A stretch of 64,000 bases of DNA from assembly GCF_016811105.1 (NCBI RefSeq), contig NZ_JAFBGM010000002.1, forward strand, positions 248,001 through 312,000, read 5' to 3'. The position numbers were made by a program, and so were the translations under genes. Of this stretch, positions 1 to 6,756 are shown piece by piece; within the stretch, counting starts at the first letter, position 1; every line of letters starts with the position of its first letter. The notes under the pieces are model-generated. The model was not told the DNA's origin. It did no database searches and saw only the letters and a program-made list of their open reading frames with translations. Source of the stretch: Aurantibacter crassamenti. Lineage in GTDB: Bacteria > Bacteroidota > Bacteroidia > Flavobacteriales > Flavobacteriaceae.

Positions 1-1021
1 TGGTATTCCATTGGAAAATATCGATATTCAAATGACACGCCAAGGTGGTGGATTCGGACGTAGGTTGTATGGTCATTTTATGGTAGAGGTTGCAGCCATA
101 TCCCAGCGTATGAAAGCTCCCGTAAAACTGGTATATACTCGTGAAGATGATATGACACAGGGTATTTACCGCCCGGCATATTATGCCACATATAGAGCAG
201 CTTTTGATACGGATAAAAATTTAACCGCTTTTCATGTAAGGGCAGGGGGCATCCCCGAAAGTCCACTTTTTGCCAACCGTTTTCCTGCGGGAGCGATCGA
301 TAATTATTTAGCAGAAGATTTTACGGTAGATTCAAATATTACCACTGGAGCATTCCGTGCTCCACGATCAAACTTTATTGCCGGAGCGGAGCAGTCCTTC
401 TTAGATGAAATAGCGGAAGAAATGGGTAAGGACCCTATAGATTTCAGGTTGGAACTTCTGAAACGTGCAGACGAAAATCCCGTGGGCAAAAAGGAATCTA
501 ATGATTATGATGCTAGCCGCTATGCCGGGGTATTGGAATTGGTACGTGAAAAATCGAATTGGAAACAGGCTGAACCTGGTGTTCACAGAGGTGTCTCTGC
601 CTATTTCTGTCATCAAAGTTATGTGGCTCAAGTATTGGATATAGTCATGGATAATGATACCCCGGTAGTAAAAAAAGTTACAGCAGCCATCGATTGTGGC
701 ATTGTCGTAAACCCAGATGCCGCTTCCAATTTATCTGAAGGTGGAGTTATTGACGGCATTGGGCACGCCATGTATAGTGGCCTAACATTTAAAGATGGTA
801 TGCCCCAACAAAGCAATTTTGATCGCTATCGTTTAATTAGACATAAAGAAGCACCTAAAATGATCGAAACTCATTTTGTACAAAGCGAAATTGATCCTAC
901 CGGTATGGGTGAACCGCCTTTTCCTCCAATTATGGGCGCCCTTGCCAATGCGTTATATAAAGCAACAGGTCAACGCCACTACCAGCAGCCATTTATAAAG
1001 GAAAAGCAAATTATAGGCTAA
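1..1021 (+). CDS. Molybdenum hydroxylase large subunit, IorB type (3' part)
   Basis: The gene is cut by the left edge; its frame is open from base 2, so only the last ~340 residues are present. They carry the molybdopterin-binding half of the xanthine dehydrogenase family: the glycine-rich GGGFGRRLYG segment near the start, GAFRAPRSN in the middle and the closing GMGEPPFPPIMGALANAL, where GEP-type Glu is the usual catalytic base. The arrangement matches isoquinoline 1-oxidoreductase beta-subunit-like (aldehyde/N-heterocycle) hydroxylases, which oxidise a substrate with water and pass electrons to a small 2Fe-2S subunit, here presumably upstream of the window. Two secreted proteins follow with short gaps, suggesting an operon. 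Substrate unknown. Confidence 0.88.
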   Translation, partial: GIPLENIDIQMTRQGGGFGRRLYGHFMVEVAAISQRMKAPVKLVYTREDDMTQGIYRPAYYATYRAAFDTDKNLTAFHVRAGGIPESPLFANRFPAGAIDNYLAEDFTVDSNITTGAFRAPRSNFIAGAEQSFLDEIAEEMGKDPIDFRLELLKRADENPVGKKESNDYDASRYAGVLELVREKSNWKQAEPGVHRGVSAYFCHQSYVAQVLDIVMDNDTPVVKKVTAAIDCGIVVNPDAASNLSEGGVIDGIGHAMYSGLTFKDGMPQQSNFDRYRLIRHKEAPKMIETHFVQSEIDPTGMGEPPFPPIMGALANALYKATGQRHYQQPFIKEKQIIG

Positions 1022-1053
1022 ACATAATTTGCATTAATATTTACTTAATAAGT

Positions 1054-1773
1054 ATGAAAACAAGATTTTTGTTTTTTTTGCTAATAATTTTTGTTAATCT
1101 CTTAGGAGCACAACATATAAACACTCCTGATCATTCTTTAACTTTGCAGCAAGAAGGCATTATCAAAATTGCAAGTTATACTGCTCAAGGTGATTTAGAG
1201 GACTTAAAAATTGCCCTTCATGATGGGCTGGATAATAAGCTCACCGTTAACCAAATTAAAGAGCTGTTGGTACATGTGTACGCTTATGCGGGTTTTCCAA
1301 GAAGTATTCGAGGTTTACAAACTTTTTTACAGGTGCTTGATGACCGTAAAGAAGAGGGTGTTATTGATGAAAGGGGAGCAGAGGTAACCCCCATTTCAGA
1401 TTCACGCGTAAAATATGAACGAGGAAAGGAAATTTTAGAAACCTTGGTAGGTAGGTCTTTAGACGGACCAAAGCCTGCATATCAAGAATTCTCACCAGAG
1501 ATGGACCGATTCTTAAAAGAACATTTATTTGCCGATATTTTTGGGCGCGATGTGCTTAGCCATAAACAGCGCGAACTTGTAACCATATCGGTAATTGCAA
1601 GTTTGGGAACCTTAGAGCCCATGTTAAAAAGCCATTTAAATCTTTCGTTAAACGTTGGTTGGCAGCAAGAACAATTGCATCAGTTCACCAAAGTACTAGA
1701 AGGAACTACGACGACCGAGAACGCAAAAGCAGCAAAAATTGTACTTAAAGAAGTACTTGATAATCGAAAATAA
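1054..1773 (+). CDS. Secreted carboxymuconolactone decarboxylase-like (AhpD-fold) protein
   Basis: 239 residues with an N-terminal signal peptide (about 1-20, ending near GAQ) and two copies of the all-helical CMD/AhpD fold: first around residues 55-95 (LLVHVYAYAGFPRS) and second around 150-230 (FGRDVLSHKQRELVTISVIA). No cysteine is present anywhere, so an AhpD-type peroxidase activity relying on CxxC is excluded; the protein is closer to gamma-carboxymuconolactone decarboxylase relatives of unknown substrate. It starts 32 bases after the molybdenum hydroxylase and is followed 13 bases later by a cupin lipoprotein. CMD and cupin domains are often neighbours or fused, which suggests they act on the same small molecule in the periplasm. 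Confidence 0.8.
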   Translation: MKTRFLFFLLIIFVNLLGAQHINTPDHSLTLQQEGIIKIASYTAQGDLEDLKIALHDGLDNKLTVNQIKELLVHVYAYAGFPRSIRGLQTFLQVLDDRKEEGVIDERGAEVTPISDSRVKYERGKEILETLVGRSLDGPKPAYQEFSPEMDRFLKEHLFADIFGRDVLSHKQRELVTISVIASLGTLEPMLKSHLNLSLNVGWQQEQLHQFTKVLEGTTTTENAKAAKIVLKEVLDNRK

Positions 1774-1786
1774 TAATATTGAAGAG

Positions 1787-2260
1787 ATGAAAATTAACAC
1801 CCTATATAGTACATTTTTGATTTTAGCCCTGTTGATTGGTTGCAATGAAGCAAAAGAAATTCATAAGGATGCTGCCTTGTTTTCGAAAGGTGAAAAAATC
1901 ACCAATGAAAATTTTGCGGGCACCGCGTGGCTAAACATGTTGGCCAGCCCAGATAGTTTAAATACCATGTACGCGGGTTTGGTTACATTTGAACCTGGCG
2001 CACGTACTAACTGGCATTCGCATCCTGCGGGACAAATTCTCATTGTTACCAAAGGTGAAGGCTATTATCAAGAAGAAGGAAAAAGTAAACGTGTGCTTCG
2101 CCAAGGCGAAACCATAAAATGCCTGCCCAACATAAAACATTGGCATGGGGCTAGCCAAAATTCCGAATTTGCTCATATAGCAATTTCAAGTCGCGATAAA
2201 GGACCCGCGCAGTGGTTTAAACCGGTTTTAGACGAAGAATATAATGCTAAATCTGAATAA
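1787..2260 (+). CDS. Cupin-domain lipoprotein
   Basis: 157 residues. The ATG at 1787 is chosen over an upstream in-frame start at 1739 because it opens a clean lipoprotein signal with lipobox LLIGC (Cys19) and leaves a 13-base gap after the preceding gene. Residues ~55-140 form a single cupin: NWHSHPAGQ and GEGYYQEEG make the first motif (two His, Gln, Glu) and the KHWHGA segment supplies the second-motif His, so a metal site looks intact. The family includes cupins annotated as mandelonitrile-lyase-like or quercetinase-like, but the sequence does not settle the reaction. Likely operon partner of the CMD protein, both facing the periplasm. Confidence 0.82.
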   Translation: MKINTLYSTFLILALLIGCNEAKEIHKDAALFSKGEKITNENFAGTAWLNMLASPDSLNTMYAGLVTFEPGARTNWHSHPAGQILIVTKGEGYYQEEGKSKRVLRQGETIKCLPNIKHWHGASQNSEFAHIAISSRDKGPAQWFKPVLDEEYNAKSE

Positions 2261-2488
2261 TTTTCTATTCAAACGTAGTTTCTTAAAATGTTGGTTTTTG
2301 AAGTAAACGTTAGGGCCTAAGAGAATTTTGGCAAAACAATAGGCGAGGGGCGTGGCAATTGTGAAGACCCTGCGGGTCTTTGATAATTGACGGCGAGAAG
2401 ATGCCGCTGGTATTAATCTAAGAGGTCAATTAAATCAAGTAACTTAATAGAGTAGGGGTTCTGGGACTGAGCCGTACAAAGATAGAAT
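2261..2488. repeat. Intergenic REP-like hairpin region
   Basis: A 228-base stretch visibly richer in G+C than its surroundings. It contains the 7-bp perfect stem AAGACCC/GGGTCTT (2364-2370 with 2374-2380, loop TGC), nested inside CAATT/AATTG arms at 2356-2360 and 2385-2389. The palindrome could end transcription after the cupin gene, though the T-run is short; such GACCC-type palindromes also occur as scattered REP-like elements in flavobacterial genomes. No convincing start-to-stop reading frame was found on either strand here. Confidence 0.4.
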
Positions 2489-2839
2489 TCAATAATTTGG
2501 TCGCACACTGCGACTTTGATTGCGACAACTACATCTAATTTTAACAGTCTCACCGTTATTACTAAAACCTCTTTTAGTTTCCCCTTGTTTAATAGTAATT
2601 ATTTCGGATACAGCTATTACCTTTCCATTCTTTGAATATTCCCACCGGAAACAGCCTGCTCTTGTTGCTCTTACTATCTTATTGGTCTTGAAACGTGACT
2701 TTACTTCTAGAAAACCACATTTTATTGAAATGTCATTTTCAATCAGTTCACAATCGCTTTCTAAGATTTCATTAAATCCAAAACTATAAATGGTAGTTGT
2801 AAATAACAATAATAGAAGAACTTTGAAAGTGCTTTTCAT
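2489..2839 (-). CDS. Small secreted cysteine-containing protein, unknown function
   Basis: 116 residues from the ATG chosen near 2839; a longer frame begins at a TTG at 2944, but the inner start gives a textbook signal peptide (MKSTFKVLLLLLFTTTIYS). The mature part is basic and has five cysteines (two early, one in AGCFRW, two in IRCSCRN), consistent with disulfide bonding outside the cytoplasm. No family recognised. It sits alone between the REP-like region and a large non-coding block of repeats, so it may be a cassette-type or recently acquired gene. A shorter frame on the other strand across the same DNA is judged a shadow. Confidence 0.5.
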   Translation of the reverse strand: MKSTFKVLLLLLFTTTIYSFGFNEILESDCELIENDISIKCGFLEVKSRFKTNKIVRATRAGCFRWEYSKNGKVIAVSEIITIKQGETKRGFSNNGETVKIRCSCRNQSRSVRPNY

Positions 2840-2980
2840 AATATGCTGTTTTATACAATAGAATCTTTTCCAATTAGGACAAATAGCATACCAGAAACTT
2901 CGAAAACAAATATTAAGTCGACGCCAGCACATCATCTGGCCCAAAATTTCAGAGATACTTAATCTCTAAAATTTATGCCG

Positions 2981-3003
2981 TATTTTACATAATATTATAA
3001 GTA
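2981..3003 (+). repeat. TATTTTACATAA motif, copy 1
   Basis: TATTTTACATAATATTATAA followed by GTA. It is the first of four copies of TATTTTACATAA in the gene-free stretch 2840-3501 (others at 3269, 3382 and, inverted, 3477). Confidence 0.5.
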
Positions 3004-3043
3004 CCTAAAGAAAAGCTTCAAACAAGACGTGAGGTTAGCAAGG

Positions 3044-3075
3044 GCTAAGAATTTTGCTCGCAGAGAAAATTTTAG
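3044..3075. repeat. Hairpin in gene-free block
   Basis: GCTAAGAATTTT at 3044-3055 pairs with AAAATTTTAGC at 3065-3075 (one bulge or mismatch), giving a ~10-bp stem with a short loop. Not followed by a T-run, so not an obvious terminator. Confidence 0.4.
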
Positions 3076-3175
3076 CTGTTGCGACAATCTGACGAGAATG
3101 CTGTAGAAAAAAATCTTGCACACATTTCCTTGAATACTCAAATTTTGAATGAATCTAAAAGGCTAGCTTTTAAAT

Positions 3176-3268
3176 GGCGTTGGCAAGCGGCTGGAAATTG
3201 TGTTTAAATTTAAAATGCGTTTTTCAGCATTTTATAATTTAAAAAGCAATCGAGCGATTGGCAGCGGC
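3176..3268. repeat. Long imperfect hairpin, attC-like
   Basis: The arms 3192-3218 and 3227-3253 pair over most of their length around the loop GTTTTTCA (inner stem AAATTTAAAATGC against GCATTTTATAATTT), and the flanks continue the pairing with G+C-rich ends. The same ends also carry a direct repeat, TTGGCAAGCGGCT at 3180-3192 and TTGGCAGCGGCT at 3258-3269. A roughly 90-base folded element with short conserved ends resembles integron attC sites or a degenerate MITE. No integrase is in the window and the attC core GTTRRRY is not clearly present. Confidence 0.4.
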
Positions 3269-3280
3269 TATTTTACATAA
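3269..3280 (+). repeat. TATTTTACATAA motif, copy 2
   Basis: Second direct copy of the 12-mer, immediately after the long imperfect hairpin, in the context GGCTATTTTACATAACG. Confidence 0.45.
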
Positions 3281-3381
3281 CGACAAATTATGGTACAAAT
3301 GAAAATATGCGTCGCAGACACCGCTTAAAAAAGTTGATGACCCTGTTGTAAGTTTTAATTGATTCTCAAAGGGTTAAGGGA

Positions 3382-3477
3382 TATTTTACATAATATAGAA
3401 TTATAGCTTACAAACGAGAATTCCCCTATAAACTACAAACTAACCTTTTTGTACTATAATTTATATTATGTAAAATA
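3382..3477. repeat. Inverted repeat pair around a 47-base core
   Basis: The left arm 3382-3406 begins TATTTTACATAATATAG and ends AATTATAG; the right arm 3454-3477 is its reverse complement apart from one missing base. Ends, spacing and AT-richness suit a small MITE-like or cassette-boundary element. Together with the copies at 2981 and 3269 it shows that the 12-mer is a repeated unit here, not a chance match. The rest of 2840-3501 has no supportable gene. Confidence 0.5.
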
Positions 3478-3501
3478 GGATTTTTAACAACTAAGAAATG
3501 A

Positions 3502-3819
3502 CTATTGTCTTGCTGCCTTAATATACTCCTCTATTTCTGTATGAAGCATATTAAAATTAGAAAATTGTTGCTTTACATTTTCCATATAATCTACAAGTAC
3601 AATTCCATTTACAGACAATGTTGCTAACAAGGCTTCTGTATTATTCGCTAAGGTCTTTAATTCAGTTTTTAATGTAGCCATCTTTTCAAAAAGAAATGAA
3701 GTTTTTGGTGCACATTGGTACGAATTCAACTTCATTTGTAATTGATCGACAGCCTTTCTTTTTCGCTGTAATTCAATAATTAAATGAGATTTCTCAGTTT
3801 GCTTTAAGTTAGACGTCAT
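3502..3819 (-). CDS. Small coiled-coil protein, paralogue of 7721-8062
   Basis: 105 residues, no signal peptide, no membrane segment, mostly helix with heptad-like Leu/Ile spacing (about 15-100), so a cytoplasmic coiled coil is likely. It shares with the 113-residue protein at 7721-8062 the order RxNxE/RKRKAV, then M/LNSY followed by xxxP-T/C, then Q/EK, LK, F-N and a C-terminal tail, and both genes have a CCCTAAA tract shortly before the ATG. No domain family is recognised. Expressed alone: 200-600 bases of non-coding DNA lie on both sides. Function unknown. Confidence 0.6.
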   Translation of the reverse strand: MTSNLKQTEKSHLIIELQRKRKAVDQLQMKLNSYQCAPKTSFLFEKMATLKTELKTLANNTEALLATLSVNGIVLVDYMENVKQQFSNFNMLHTEIEEYIKAARQ

Positions 3820-4078
3820 AGCTAAGGTATTTAGGGTGTATGTTATTGTTAACGAGTAACAAAGGTGAACATTGTATTTAATTTCATCATCATAAAAACA
3901 AACAATTAATCTTTAATTAACTGTTTTATAATAGTAAACAAAAAAGCTACTTCTCCTACAATAAATTAAGAAGCAACCGACAGACTATATCTATAAGAAA
4001 TTTGATGATTATACTATTAAATTATATGTTATAAGCTCCTCTCCTAGCTATGTAATTAACTTATAAACTTGATGCCTC

Positions 4079-4633
4079 TTATTCTTTAATAGCTACTATT
4101 TGCCCATCATATTGAATCGCGAATCGCTGTGAGCTAGTAATCGCTATTGTTCCCTTTAGGTTTGGAAACAAGGTTAATAGAATTTGGAAGTGTTCTGAGT
4201 TTTCACTTATTTGAAAACGTATATCATAGCGTTGTTTTGCATCATCCTTTTCGATAATAAGGTCTTCAAAGGTTCCTTTAAATTTTATACCACTATCTGA
4301 ATTGTAGCCTCCATTCATTTGGCGCTCACCAAAATATGGCAAGTCCGCCGATACAGAATCACCTTCCATCTTAAAATAACTTCCATCACCCATAACATTA
4401 ATTTGGCTACCCGTATTTCCAGGCGGCAGCATTCCGCTATTTAGTACAGCATTAAGGCTAGTAGTTGTCAAAGGTCTTACACGCTCTACTTCTATTTTAA
4501 ATTGCCGAGCGGTCACCATTTCATCAAGGGTTCTAGAATTTTCAGATGGATTAACAATTCTATTGGAAGTACCACAACTCATCAGCAGTGCGAAAACAAA
4601 ACTAACGAGCATAATTTTCATATTTGTTTTCAT
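4079..4633 (-). CDS. DUF4251-type lipoprotein
   Basis: 184 residues with lipobox LLMSC (Cys20). The mature protein resembles the Bacteroidetes DUF4251 family: an N-terminal helix with the ARQFKIEVERVRPL segment, a central MGDGSYFKMEGDSVSADLPYFG strand region, and a C-terminal beta part ending with RFAIQYDGQI. These proteins are thought to be small periplasmic or outer-membrane-attached beta proteins; no activity is known. The gene is single and divergent from the hibernation factor at 4821. Confidence 0.75.
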   Translation of the reverse strand: MKTNMKIMLVSFVFALLMSCGTSNRIVNPSENSRTLDEMVTARQFKIEVERVRPLTTTSLNAVLNSGMLPPGNTGSQINVMGDGSYFKMEGDSVSADLPYFGERQMNGGYNSDSGIKFKGTFEDLIIEKDDAKQRYDIRFQISENSEHFQILLTLFPNLKGTIAITSSQRFAIQYDGQIVAIKE

Positions 4634-4772
4634 AGTGTTCTTTTTTAAATGATATCACACAAATTAGGCCAAAATTAGTGAACTAGCAATGAGATTTGAT
4701 GGCATTAAACAAGCCGAGTCATTGATTCTCAGATGCTTTCTAAAAGTTTATGTTTTCTTTATGTGGATATTT

Positions 4773-4803
4773 TTTGAAATTAACCCTTTGCGGTGTAACT
4801 TTA
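4773..4803 (+). promoter_or_regulatory. Bacteroidetes-type promoter of the hibernation factor gene
   Basis: TTTG at 4773-4776, then 19 bases, then TAACTTTA at 4796-4803. This matches the -33/-7 consensus TTTG-N19-TAnnTTTG except for the last base, and the ATG follows 17 bases after the -7 element. Confidence 0.65.
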
Positions 4804-4820
4804 AATAAAACAATACCTCC

Positions 4821-5123
4821 ATGAATATAATTTTCGAATATCACAATGTTACAGCAAGTGCACGTCTTGAAGAATTTACGACAAAGCACATTAACAAACT
4901 ATTTGACAAGTATGACTTTATAGTCCGTGCCGATGTATTTTTCAAAACGGAAAATGTATCTGAGGAAAACAAGGGTAAAATATGTAATATTCGCTTGAGC
5001 GCCCCTGGTCCAAGGTTGTTTTCTGAATCAAGTACAGGATCATTTGAAGCTTCCGCTAAAGAATCTATTGGTGAACTTGAACGACAACTTAGTAAAAGAA
5101 AAGATAAACTACGGTCACACTAA
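4821..5123 (+). CDS. hpf: Ribosome hibernation promoting factor / RaiA-like
   Basis: 100 residues, the length of short HPF/YfiA proteins. It shows the beta-alpha-beta-beta-beta-alpha pattern of S30AE: an opening strand (MNIIFEYHNV), helix ASARLEEFTTKHINKLFDKY, three strands and a C-terminal Lys/Arg-rich helix (ELERQLSKRKDKLRSH) that lies against 16S rRNA. Such proteins bind the 30S A/P-site region and silence ribosomes in stationary phase. A single gene with its own promoter (4773-4803). The long-form C-terminal dimerisation domain is absent. Confidence 0.85.
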   Translation: MNIIFEYHNVTASARLEEFTTKHINKLFDKYDFIVRADVFFKTENVSEENKGKICNIRLSAPGPRLFSESSTGSFEASAKESIGELERQLSKRKDKLRSH

Positions 5124-5155
5124 AAGCCCGTAAACGAAACTTTTAAGAAAGCATT

Positions 5156-5509
5156 CTACTTACTTTGATCTTCAATATCAGCATCGTCTTCAAATTCAAT
5201 TTCAGCAAATTGCTTATTTACGCGATCTGAAAACGGATTTTTATTTAAATCACGAAAAAGACGTTCGCGTCTGCGGTCTGATATGTTTAAGGTATCTAGA
5301 ATGCTTTTTCTATGAGCAACAATTTCACGGCGTTCAATCTTCAAACGCTTGCGCTCTTCAACCGGAAGTACGTAGTCTGGTTCAAATTTTTCCATAACCG
5401 TATACTTTTTAACGTTCACTTCTTTCTCGTTTGCAGTAGCTTGTTGTGCTTGTACACCAGTTATAGAAATAATAAAAAGTAATACGATTAGCCCCTTAAA
5501 TTGTGTCAT
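5156..5509 (-). CDS. Small secreted charged protein, paralogue of 5627-5962
   Basis: 117 residues from the ATG at 5509; an upstream in-frame ATG at 5569 would put a non-signal segment in front of the signal peptide MTQFKGLIVLLFIISITG, so the inner start is preferred. The mature protein is strongly charged and helical. It matches the next gene on the same strand in KFEP-(D/N), then ER(R/K)-I, then DT(L/M)xI(S/T)DR(R/K)R, then L(F/L)RDL-KN and the acidic FED tail. This is a local duplication of a periplasmic protein without recognised domain. Confidence 0.65.
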   Translation of the reverse strand: MTQFKGLIVLLFIISITGVQAQQATANEKEVNVKKYTVMEKFEPDYVLPVEERKRLKIERREIVAHRKSILDTLNISDRRRERLFRDLNKNPFSDRVNKQFAEIEFEDDADIEDQSK

Positions 5510-5626
5510 GTTCAAAAAGTTATGTGATGTCAGACATCCGTTTAAATTTACGAATAAATCACATAGCATTGTGCCTTAGGCACTTGTAGTAGGTGAAGAA
5601 CTTTGGGGTTTGTTCTTGTACTTTAC

Positions 5627-5962
5627 TTATTCAGAGGCATCTTCAAATTTAGTGTCTGCTAACACTACTTTTGATAACCGTTCTGATCCTCCGTTTTTAT
5701 ACAAATCTCGCAATAGACGTCGTCGTTTGCGATCTGTTATCTGCATGGTATCAATTATTGCATGCGTTTTTCTTATTTCTGCTCTTCGATTCTCAACAGC
5801 ACTAATAAAATTAGGCTCAAATTTATACATCAATGGTCCTTCTTCTTCCTCTGAAAGCTCAATTGCCTTTTTTTCTTTTAATTCTTGCGCTTGTATTGAA
5901 GCAGTGCTTAACAATAAAAAAACGACTACAAATAACGGATATGTAACTTTTTTCATCTTCAT
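5627..5962 (-). CDS. Small secreted charged protein, paralogue of 5156-5509
   Basis: 111 residues from the ATG at 5962 (MKMKKVTYPLFVVVFLLL; a second ATG at 5956 is equally possible). The signal peptide is cleaved near SIQA. The mature chain has a Glu-rich stretch (ELSEEEEG), then KFEPNFISAVENRR and DTMQITDRKRRRLLRDL, which aligns with its neighbour downstream. It lies 117 bases upstream of that gene, same strand, so both may be expressed together. Helical, highly charged, periplasmic; function unknown. A frame on the plus strand over this gene (5610-5966) is a shadow. Confidence 0.65.
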   Translation of the reverse strand: MKMKKVTYPLFVVVFLLLSTASIQAQELKEKKAIELSEEEEGPLMYKFEPNFISAVENRRAEIRKTHAIIDTMQITDRKRRRLLRDLYKNGGSERLSKVVLADTKFEDASE

Positions 5963-6143
5963 ATAATGTTCTTGTTGCAATGTAGAAAATAATCTGTAAA
6001 GCACCATATTTAAGCAATTCGTGAACACATTATCGAATAAAAAAGTTAGTTATCGAAAACTAATTAAAGAACATCGATGAACTACATTTCAATAATTTTC
6101 TTTATTAAAAATTAACTAAGAACCGTTACCAGTACTAATTTAA

Positions 6144-6151
6144 TAACTTTG
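6144..6151 (+). promoter_or_regulatory. -7 promoter element of the YceI gene
   Basis: TAACTTTG, a perfect TAnnTTTG, 25 bases before the ATG at 6177. No TTTG is visible at the -33 distance, so only the -7 part is supported. Confidence 0.5.
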
Positions 6152-6176
6152 AAAACACTCATTTAAGTATATTTTT

Positions 6177-6683
6177 ATGAAAATTAAACTATTTATCTTT
6201 TTTCTTGCCCTCTGCCCTATTGCTTTAATTGGTCAATCTACAGCAATACAATCAGCTGAAATCACTTTTAATTTTGAAGCCAAAGATGTTGACGGTAGCA
6301 TTTCTGACTTTCAATCAGAATCTATTCTTGATTTTGAAAATATTGAAAAATCTATACTAAAAGGTTCAGTGGGTGTCAAAAGCATAAAAACGGGAATTTT
6401 TCTGCGCGATTGGTCACTTAAAGGCAGTAAATATTTTGATGAAGATACACATCAAAGAATATATTTTGAAAGTAATGCCATTACTGCAACCACCAATGGC
6501 TTCATTGCTGAAGGAACCTTAACTATTAAGGCCATTGAGAAACCCTTACGAATAACTTTTCAAAAACAAGGAAATCAACTCATTGGTACGGCCACAATGA
6601 ATTCTGCCGACTACGGTATCAGCATTAAGAAACAACACGATGACAATAAAGTCACCATCAAATTAGTCTTTACACTTAATTGA
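6177..6683 (+). CDS. YceI family periplasmic protein
   Basis: 168 residues with a signal peptide (about 1-19, cleaved before QSTAIQ). The body has YceI lipocalin-like features: an early strand AEITFNFEAK, SESILDFENIEKSILKGSV, the D-x-H-Q-R-I-Y-F segment typical of the family's middle, and TATMNSADYGISIKK near the end. YceI proteins are eight-stranded barrels that carry isoprenoid or other lipids in the periplasm; ligand here unknown. Monocistronic, with a TAACTTTG element upstream and the TerC gene starting 73 bases downstream. Confidence 0.8.
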   Translation: MKIKLFIFFLALCPIALIGQSTAIQSAEITFNFEAKDVDGSISDFQSESILDFENIEKSILKGSVGVKSIKTGIFLRDWSLKGSKYFDEDTHQRIYFESNAITATTNGFIAEGTLTIKAIEKPLRITFQKQGNQLIGTATMNSADYGISIKKQHDDNKVTIKLVFTLN

Positions 6684-6756
6684 AATTCAGACACTTAAAA
6701 CATTATTTATTTCATTTAGAAAAGTTACTTAACTTCGCATCCTAAAAAATTACGCT

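Noticed and set aside
2261-2488. tRNA or known small RNA
   Set aside because: No cloverleaf, no CCA-end or tmRNA/SRP features; only a hairpin.
2520-2789. 89-codon plus-strand frame opposite the secreted Cys protein
   Set aside because: No signal peptide or motif; the minus-strand reading is better supported.
3176-3268. Integron attC site called outright
   Set aside because: No integrase, no clear GTTRRRY core; only the folded shape and flanking repeats fit, so it is reported as attC-like only.
5610-5966. 118-codon plus-strand frame antisense to the secreted charged protein
   Set aside because: The minus-strand gene has a signal peptide and a paralogue; the plus frame is composition-driven.
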